Source: Paenibacillus sp. Soil787
GTDB taxonomy: Bacteria; Bacillota; Bacilli; Paenibacillales; NBRC-103111
Assembly: GCF_001429545.1 (NCBI RefSeq)
Contig: NZ_LMSP01000046.1
Span: 261-38,630, forward strand
Reading direction: 5' to 3'
Length of the DNA stretch: 38,370 nucleotides
The notes beneath the pieces were generated by a model, which saw nothing but the letters and a program-made list of their open reading frames with translations, was not told where the DNA came from and searched no databases. This document shows, piece after piece, positions 33,052 through 38,370 of the stretch; the first letter of the stretch is position 1, and every line of letters starts with the position of its first letter. The position numbers were made by a program, and so were the translations under genes.

Positions 33052-34397
33052 TCTTTGGTCCTCCCCCCGAAAATACCAAGTGCAATCAGTTCATCTGCAA
33101 CATCGTTTTTTCTAAAAAGTTTGGATAATACTTTTACTGCGGTAAGTGCTAAAACGATATAAAGTAAACAGAACAGCAGTAACATCTTATCCACGTCCTG
33201 TGAAGTTGTAGCGGCATCTGCTACCTTCATATATCCACGAAGAATCCATGGTTGGCGGCCAACCTCCGCGTAAAACCATCCACATTGGATGCCTAACATC
33301 GAAAGAGGGCCACACACAACGATAATCGATAGAAGCCATTTCGGATAAGGTTTACGGGACTTTTTACGGGAATACCACAAATGGAAAATGGCAACGACAA
33401 TCACAAACATTCCTATAGCAACCATAGCATCAAAGAAATAATGTACATATAAAGGAGGACGGAGATCTTTCGGAATCTCATTCAGTCCTTTGACCTGGGT
33501 TCCGGGAGTTCCACCTGCCAAGATACTTAGTGCATACGGAATTTTCAACGCATATTTAACCTCATTATTTTCAGTCAAAATACCGCCAAGTACGAGCGAT
33601 GCATTCTTTGTTGTTTCAAAATGCCACTCGGCAGCGGCAAGTTTTTCGGGCTGAGTATGAGCTAGGAATTTGGCTGATAGATCACCGATCATTGCCGTAG
33701 TTATGGCGAACACGAGCCCAGCAGTAACGGTCAGCTTTAAAGCTTTCTTAGCATATAAAGTGTCCCCTTTTTTCCTGAGAAGGGAGTAGGCCGCTGAAGC
33801 AGCCAAGATGAATGCGCAGGTCATGTAGGAAGAGGACAGTACATGTGCCACCTTGGTAGGCATGGAAGGATTAAACATAGCTAGAATCGGTTGTACATTC
33901 GTAATCAAGCCATCTTTTAGCGTGAAGCCTTGCGGCGTATTCATGAACGCATTCACAGTCGTAATAAAAAATGCTGAAGCAGAGGAACCAACGACAACAG
34001 GCACGAGTAGTAACAGATGATGTTTAGGTTTTAAACGTTCCCATGTATATAAATAAATTCCTAAGAAGATAGCCTCGATGAAAAAGGCAAAAGTTTCTAG
34101 AAACAACGGAAGCGCAATGGCTTGCCCGGCAATCTCCATGAATTTCGGCCACAACAGGCTAAGTTGAAGCCCTATAGCAGTACCCGTAACTACCCCAATG
34201 GCAACGGTGATAACGAATCCCCGAGCCCATCTTCGTGCCAACAAGGCATAATAGGGATCTTTACGTTTAATACTGGCTAATTCAGCTAACATAATCATGA
34301 CCGGAACACCAACGCCGATGGTAGCGAAAATAATATGAAATGCCAGTGTGGTCTCAGTGAGCAGGCGGCTATAAAATACGGAATCGTAGATAGGCAT
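33048..34397 (-). CDS. cydA: Cytochrome bd quinol oxidase subunit I
   Basis: The subunit binds haems b558, b595 and d. His21 in TLAFHIIFA is an axial ligand position, and GRQPWILRGYMKV near residue 375 is the conserved quinol-oxidase block. The quinol loop is short, as in the Bacillus/Geobacillus group. At 449 residues it is of normal length. ATG 34397 has AAAGGAGATG 9 nt upstream. It stands second in the operon behind a 31-codon gene. A consensus Crp/Fnr box at 34585 suggests induction when oxygen is low. Confidence 0.97.
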   Translation of the reverse strand: MPIYDSVFYSRLLTETTLAFHIIFATIGVGVPVMIMLAELASIKRKDPYYALLARRWARGFVITVAIGVVTGTAIGLQLSLLWPKFMEIAGQAIALPLFLETFAFFIEAIFLGIYLYTWERLKPKHHLLLLVPVVVGSSASAFFITTVNAFMNTPQGFTLKDGLITNVQPILAMFNPSMPTKVAHVLSSSYMTCAFILAASAAYSLLRKKGDTLYAKKALKLTVTAGLVFAITTAMIGDLSAKFLAHTQPEKLAAAEWHFETTKNASLVLGGILTENNEVKYALKIPYALSILAGGTPGTQVKGLNEIPKDLRPPLYVHYFFDAMVAIGMFVIVVAIFHLWYSRKKSRKPYPKWLLSIIVVCGPLSMLGIQCGWFYAEVGRQPWILRGYMKVADAATTSQDVDKMLLLFCLLYIVLALTAVKVLSKLFRKNDVADELIALGIFGGRTKE

Positions 34398-34429
34398 ATG
34401 GACTCATCTCCTTTGTAGCTTTCATAGGT

Positions 34430-34525
34430 TCAAAAAAACTTGCGGATAAAAGAGAGCAGCATGACAAAAGCAACAATGAACATCAGGTACATCAATCGTT
34501 TTTCATGTTTTTGAGATTGGTTCAA
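34430..34525 (-). CDS. Small single-helix membrane peptide before cydA (31 aa)
   Basis: A TTG-started ORF of 31 codons runs with AAGGTG 7 nt upstream. The product is basic at its start (NQSQKHEKR), then one hydrophobic helix (LMYLMFIVAFVMLLSF) and a basic end (IRKFF). It begins about 26 nt after the predicted transcription start and ends 32 nt before cydA, so it is co-transcribed. I do not recognise it. A CydX-like accessory peptide is possible by location and topology, but no motif of CydX is seen. Confidence 0.5.
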   Translation of the reverse strand: MNQSQKHEKRLMYLMFIVAFVMLLSFIRKFF

Positions 34526-34584
34526 GAGGTATCACCTTCTGTTTTTAATTTGATTTGTTATATATTTTTATCTTACTCTATGTA

Positions 34585-34611
34585 TGTGATTTTTTTCACA
34601 TAATATGTGAA
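34585..34611 (-). promoter_or_regulatory. Crp/Fnr box of the cyd operon
   Basis: TGTGA-N6-TCACA at 34585-34600 is a perfect consensus site. It is overlapped by a second inverted repeat, TTCACA-TAATA-TGTGAA (34595-34611). On the minus strand, a start near 34551 with a TATATA-like -10 near 34558-34563 would place the box at -41.5, the class II activator position. Fnr or a related low-oxygen regulator is the candidate; the second repeat could serve Rex or a further Crp-type site. Confidence 0.7.
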
Positions 34612-34880
34612 TACGGTTTGAACAATGTATTACAACTTTAGTAACGTAATGAGTCGGGTAGATGAGAGAAAATAAAGATAGACGGAGGAGGAACAAGTAA
34701 TTAATTGGGGCAGTATGCAGGCAATTCGAGGAAAGGATCGTCTTATTCCCCCCGAAATAAAAAAAGATGACCCCTGATGAATTAAGGGTCATCTCCTGGC
34801 AGCTTAAATCCGTGGTGGGTTGTTTAAACTGTCCGTAATCCGGGTCAGTTTTCAGCTGATCTGGAGGCAAAAAAAATAGA
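34612..34880. other. Gene-free stretch between cyd and helD
   Basis: No coding region is supported. The stretch contains the minus-strand terminator at 34757-34793 and an inverted repeat AACTGTCC/GGTCAGTT at 34827-34850. Confidence 0.6.
34757..34793 (-). terminator. Minus-strand intrinsic terminator without an evident gene
   Basis: GATGACCC (34766-34773) and GGGTCATC (34786-34793) form a perfect 8-bp stem preceded on the plus strand by nine A, which becomes a U-run on minus-strand RNA. The RNA would come from the region 34800-34990, where no confident gene is seen. Confidence 0.8.
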
Positions 34881-34949
34881 TTGAACACAAAATACCGCTA
34901 TGATATAATCAATAGCGGTATTGACAATTTAATTGAAAGAGTGTATACA
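34881..34949 (+). promoter_or_regulatory. Tandem promoters and palindromic operator of helD
   Basis: Promoter 1 is TTGAAC (34881-34886), 17 bp, TATAAT (34904-34909). Promoter 2 is TTGACA (34921-34926), 17 bp, TATACA (34944-34949). Between them a perfect inverted repeat AATACCGCTAT (34891-34901) and ATAGCGGTATT (34912-34922) brackets the -10 of promoter 1 and ends in the -35 of promoter 2. A bound TetR/MarR-type dimer would block both. No such regulator gene is in the window. Confidence 0.8.
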
Positions 34950-35047
34950 GTTTTATCCCCTACTTTAATTGTACATCTAGAACTTTGATTTGTCAATGCT
35001 CTTTTTTTATCCCCAAAAAACCGGAAAAAGGAGTGTGTTCAGGAGAG

Positions 35048-37465
35048 ATGGAAGCGAAGGATTGGCGGCAGGAACAGGAACGGTTGGATCGGGTCGGGAA
35101 CAAGCTGCAAGCAAGAATCGCCGAACTGGAGCCGGAGGTTGCCGGACTGCGCGATCAGGCGGCAGACATCCGCAAGCGGTTTTGGGAAGAAGTGACGATT
35201 AACACGAGCACGACCGAAGATTTCGAAGAGAGCTTTTACTCGGTTCAGCAGCAATCCGCGATGTTGGCCGAAAGGGAGCGCGGCCAACATCGGTTGGTGC
35301 AGCAATGGAAAGGTATGAAACGGTTGCTCCCGTCACCTTATTTTGGGCGCGTTGACTTTCATGAGGATGGCTTAAACGCAAGCGAGCAGATCTATATCGG
35401 CGTATCTTCCTTCGTCGACGATGACGGATTGACTTTTCTGATCTATGACTGGCGTTCCCCCATCGCGAGCCTATACTACGACTATCCTCCGGGTCGAGCC
35501 TCTTATGACACGCCAGCAGGTCGGATCGAAGGGACGATGACGCTTAAACGGCAGTTTCAGATTCAGAACGGACACATCCGCAACATGTTCGACGCAAGCG
35601 AAACGATTGGTGACGAATTGCTGCAGCAAGTGCTCGGCAAGGACGCGAACTCGCAAATGAAGAGTATCGTGGCAACGATCCAGAAGGAGCAGAACGCCAT
35701 CATCCGCAACGACAAAAGCCGGATGCTTATTGTACAGGGAGCGGCGGGCAGTGGGAAAACTTCCGCGGCCTTGCAGCGTGTGGCGTACTTGCTATACAAA
35801 CACCGACAGACGATCAGGGCAGATCAGATCGTTCTTTTCTCGCCCAATCCGATGTTTAACAGTTATATTTCCACCGTCCTTCCAGAACTCGGCGAAGAGA
35901 ATATGCAGCAGACGACGTTTCAGGAATATCTGGACAATTGGCTTGGTTCCGCATTGCGGTCGGAAGATCCCTTCGATCAGATCGAATATACACTTACAGC
36001 GCGGGGGGAACCGGGATATGAGGCTCGCCTCCAGGGGATCGCGTACAAAACCTCAGAAGCTTTTCTAAAAGCCCTTCAGAACTACGGGAAGTGGTTGGGG
36101 AGGGAAGGTATGCGGTTCAAAGACCTATGGTTTCGAGATCGCGTTTTGATTACTGCGGAGCGTATGAGAACGAAATTTTACGGTTATGACCATTCCTTGT
36201 CGTTGTTCAATCGTGTTGTTCTCTTGCAGGAATGGTTATTGAATGAACTGGCTTCGTTGGAACGCGAGGAACGGGAAGCATTCTGGGTGCAGGAGGAGTT
36301 AAATTATCTCGATAACGAGCAGTATGCGGAAGCTTTCGACATGCTTCACAAAGAGAGGGAACTACTCGACCTTTCGGAGCACTACGCTGTGGTTCGCGAG
36401 CAATTGAATAACAAGCGTCGGGGAGATGAAGGCGACGCTGACTTCGCCCAGCGGGAGGAGGAACTGATCCTTCGATCAATCGTGAAAAAAAGCTTTAAGC
36501 CGCTAAGGAAAAGCGTGAGGAAATTTTCGTTTGTCGATGCAGGCGGTATATATGTCCAATTATTCGGCGACGAAACCTCGTATCGTGAGAAAACAAATGA
36601 GATCGTCATCCCCCCGCATTGGCCTGATATCTGCAGACAAACCAAGGATATGCTGAGCCGGAACGAATTGTTCCACGAGGATGCGACTCCATATTTGTTT
36701 GTAAAAGAACTGGTCGAAGGCGTCCGAACGAACACGGAGATTCGGCATGTCTTCGTCGACGAAGGTCAGGATTATTCGGCGTTTCAATATGAATATTTAA
36801 AAACGTTGTTTCCACGTGCCCAGATGACAGTGCTCGGCGATTTCGGGCAAGCGATCTTCATGCAGGCCACAAACCTGGAAGCATCCGATTCTCCGCTGAT
36901 TCGGCTTTTTGGCGAAGCCGATACAAGCCTTATCCGCCTCGTTCGCAGCTATCGTTCAACTAGAGAAATTGTGGAATTTACGAAATCGCTGCTTCCCGGC
37001 GGGGACGAGATCGTACCGTTTGAACGAAGAGGCAACAAGCCCCTTCTGATCAGATCAAACGACGTGAAGAAGCGTGATGCGCAACTACTAGAAGACATCG
37101 CCTCACTTAGGGCCGAGGGCTTCGCTTCTATTGCCGTTATCACCAAGACAGCAGCCGAAAGCGAAGAGGCCTATGAATCGTTACGAATTCAGGGGGGCGA
37201 AGGGCTGCAGCGTATTACGAAGGAGACGCTCGCTTTTGAAAAGGGAGTGATGGTCATTCCTGTGTATCTCGCCAAAGGCATTGAGTTCGATGCGGTCTTC
37301 ATCTATAACGCTTCGCCAGCAGCTTACGGCCGGAACAACGAACGCAAGCTTCTTTATACGGCGTGTACGCGGGCCATGCACCGGCTTCATCTTTACACGA
37401 CGGGCGCTTGGTCGCCGTTCGTGCAGGCATTGCCTGCGAATTCGTACGAGGAAGCGCCATATTGA
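35048..37465 (+). CDS. helD: HelD-type RNA polymerase-recycling ATPase
   Basis: This superfamily 1 helicase-like protein binds RNA polymerase and releases it from DNA. It has an N-terminal coiled coil (about 1-90), a Walker A motif VQGAAGSGKTSAAL (near residue 230-245), a Walker B region VFVDEGQD (near 570; DEGQD in place of DEAQD) and the helicase block KLLYTACTRAMHR near the end. At 805 residues it fits HelD (Bacillus HelD is about 770). ATG 35048 lies after AGGAGAG; an earlier frame extension has no site. HelD-like proteins can protect against rifamycins in some bacteria. The operator/promoter region before it and the drug-exporter remnant after it, 29 nt away, hint at a drug-response unit. 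Confidence 0.9.
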   Translation: MEAKDWRQEQERLDRVGNKLQARIAELEPEVAGLRDQAADIRKRFWEEVTINTSTTEDFEESFYSVQQQSAMLAERERGQHRLVQQWKGMKRLLPSPYFGRVDFHEDGLNASEQIYIGVSSFVDDDGLTFLIYDWRSPIASLYYDYPPGRASYDTPAGRIEGTMTLKRQFQIQNGHIRNMFDASETIGDELLQQVLGKDANSQMKSIVATIQKEQNAIIRNDKSRMLIVQGAAGSGKTSAALQRVAYLLYKHRQTIRADQIVLFSPNPMFNSYISTVLPELGEENMQQTTFQEYLDNWLGSALRSEDPFDQIEYTLTARGEPGYEARLQGIAYKTSEAFLKALQNYGKWLGREGMRFKDLWFRDRVLITAERMRTKFYGYDHSLSLFNRVVLLQEWLLNELASLEREEREAFWVQEELNYLDNEQYAEAFDMLHKERELLDLSEHYAVVREQLNNKRRGDEGDADFAQREEELILRSIVKKSFKPLRKSVRKFSFVDAGGIYVQLFGDETSYREKTNEIVIPPHWPDICRQTKDMLSRNELFHEDATPYLFVKELVEGVRTNTEIRHVFVDEGQDYSAFQYEYLKTLFPRAQMTVLGDFGQAIFMQATNLEASDSPLIRLFGEADTSLIRLVRSYRSTREIVEFTKSLLPGGDEIVPFERRGNKPLLIRSNDVKKRDAQLLEDIASLRAEGFASIAVITKTAAESEEAYESLRIQGGEGLQRITKETLAFEKGVMVIPVYLAKGIEFDAVFIYNASPAAYGRNNERKLLYTACTRAMHRLHLYTTGAWSPFVQALPANSYEEAPY

Positions 37466-37493
37466 CGCTCGATGAGCAGAAAGCAGGGACCTA

Positions 37494-38151
37494 TGTCAGC
37501 TCCTACGCAAACAACACCGATGGCAGCCGGCGGGGAAGACTTCTCGCTGAAAGCCATTTTGCCGCCGCTCATGGCGATTATTGTCGGCATGATCATGGTT
37601 ATTCTGGACAGTACCGTCGTCAATAATGCCATTCCGAAGCTCGTTGCTAGACCGCCATGCGGCGCCGCATCTGGACGTCATCGGCATGTGCCTCGCGCCG
37701 ATCGCCTTCTCCATGCTGGCGTACGGCGTAAGCGAAGGCGGTACCAGCTGGTCCAGTGCTTCGACGATCACGGGCTTGAGCGTCGGCGGCATTGCGCTCA
37801 TCCTCTTCATTTTCGTGGAACTGGCACAGAAGCAGCCGCTGCTGGAGCTGAAAGTGTTTAAGTCGTCCGACTTTACACGCAGCATCATCTTGACGTGGAT
37901 CGTACAGCTCTCGCTGTTCGGCGCAATGCTGATCGTGCCGCTGTACCTGCAAGGCGTCATGCACTACACCGCGCTTGAAACGGGCTGGATTCTGATGCCG
38001 TAGGCGCTATGCTCGGGAATCGGCATGCCGATCAGCGTGCATCGTGACCGCGGGTGTCGCACTTTCGCTCCTTCTGCGTAAACCGAAGCAGCAGGAAAAA
38101 GTCGGAAACGCCGGCGGAGATAACCCGGACCCGGCGATGATGGGTCACTAA
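37494..38151 (+). pseudogene. Decayed DHA2-type MFS drug exporter
   Basis: Three fragments in three frames are recognisable. The first (37494-37650) has TM1, LPPLMAIIVGMIMVILDSTVV. The second (about 37650-38036) has HLDVIGMCLAPIAFSMLAYGVSEGG and about three helices to GWILMP, with an in-frame TAG at 38001-38003 where a sense codon should continue (ALCSGIGMPIS). The third (about 38041-38151) is the tail ending PDPAMMGH. Segments between are missing, so at least two deletions and one stop have destroyed the gene. It starts 29 nt after helD and was probably its operon partner. Confidence 0.85.
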
Positions 38152-38280
38152 TCGGAAATCGGCTCCGATTCGCTCGTATGCAAATAGCCTGGGCAGTTAA
38201 CGATTCGAATTCCAATTGGCATCATCATTGATATTTTCCGTTCTCCATGCCCCTGAAGAAGCAAAATTTAATTTATACCG

Positions 38281-38301
38281 AGGAGCCAATTTGGCTCCTT
38301 T
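38281..38301 (+). terminator. Terminator downstream of the exporter remnant
   Basis: AGGAGCC and GGCTCCT pair around AATTT, with TT/CT following. The U-run is short. Confidence 0.65.
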
Positions 38302-38335
38302 CTCAACAGATAAGAATTTATATGTTTTGGGTTTG

Positions 38336-38361
38336 GGGTAAGCGAAGCTTACCCTTTATTT
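38336..38361 (+). terminator. Second terminator near the right window edge
   Basis: GGGTAAGC and GCTTACCC form a perfect 8-bp stem around GAA, followed by TTTATTTA. The 200 bp before it contain no gene. Confidence 0.75.
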
Positions 38362-38370
38362 ACCACAGAA

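Noticed and set aside
34568..34888. Minus-strand 106-codon ORF
   Set aside because: It runs through a terminator and has no recognisable family or ribosome site.

Overview
The window looks like a chromosomal segment of a Paenibacillus-type Firmicute. The reasons are AGGAGG ribosome sites, frequent TTG/GTG starts, intrinsic terminators with U-runs, a YesN-type AraC regulator beside an ATPase-less YtcQ/YteP/YtcP sugar importer, a YtoI protein, a Bacillus-type cytochrome bd operon with a CydS-like peptide, and an X2-rich secreted glycosidase. This assignment rests on gene families read by eye, not on a database search.

Layout. 1-395: end of a 51-bp tandem-repeat array, a terminator and a large AT-rich hairpin. 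417-3912: two small genes whose promoters share the palindrome TGTATTARTACA. The second encodes a 55-residue protein with two CxxCxGxG knuckles and leads directly into isocitrate lyase and malate synthase (glyoxylate bypass). 4017-6402: a YtoI-like HTH/DRTGG/CBS protein and a polysaccharide deacetylase, followed by an inverted-repeat element and a small coiled-coil gene.

7115-24822 is a polysaccharide-use locus: cytoplasmic GH95 enzyme, YesN-type membrane regulator, two sugar permeases, lipoprotein binding protein, a 1498-residue secreted GH27 enzyme with repeated X2 and beta-sandwich modules, a GntR/FCD repressor, an SGNH esterase-like protein, a small lipoprotein with a damaged 5' end, and a heparinase II/III-like lyase. 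Two regulatory codes are readable. A shared ATCAYACAYGATATAT element precedes the GH95, gntR and SGNH genes. A shared 23-bp box plus TATAAT plus cre-like site precedes the permease operon and the regulator gene. Together they suggest a GntR-controlled intracellular branch and a YesN/CcpA-controlled uptake branch. The transport ATPase and downstream sugar catabolism are not in the window.

25019-31785: a soluble chemoreceptor-like protein behind a consensus promoter and a terminator-like leader, an NHL propeller protein, a fragment of a quinone oxidoreductase gene, a three-gene unit (Tat-exported two-domain multicopper oxidase, ZIP-type transporter, TatA), and an orphan amino-acid-type binding lipoprotein. 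31911-34525 (minus strand): cytochrome bd operon, with a 31-residue membrane peptide ahead of cydA, cydA, cydB and a 35-residue CydS-like peptide, under a consensus Crp/Fnr box. 34881-38151: a GC-richer segment with two overlapping promoters and a palindromic operator, a HelD-type RNA polymerase-recycling ATPase, and a decayed DHA2-type drug exporter.

The most unusual items are the paired operators that link small genes to the glyoxylate bypass, the two operator codes in the polysaccharide locus, module shuffling in the GH27 gene at matching microhomologies, the unannotated short membrane peptides flanking cydAB, the MCO-ZIP-TatA unit, and the helD-exporter unit with its operator.
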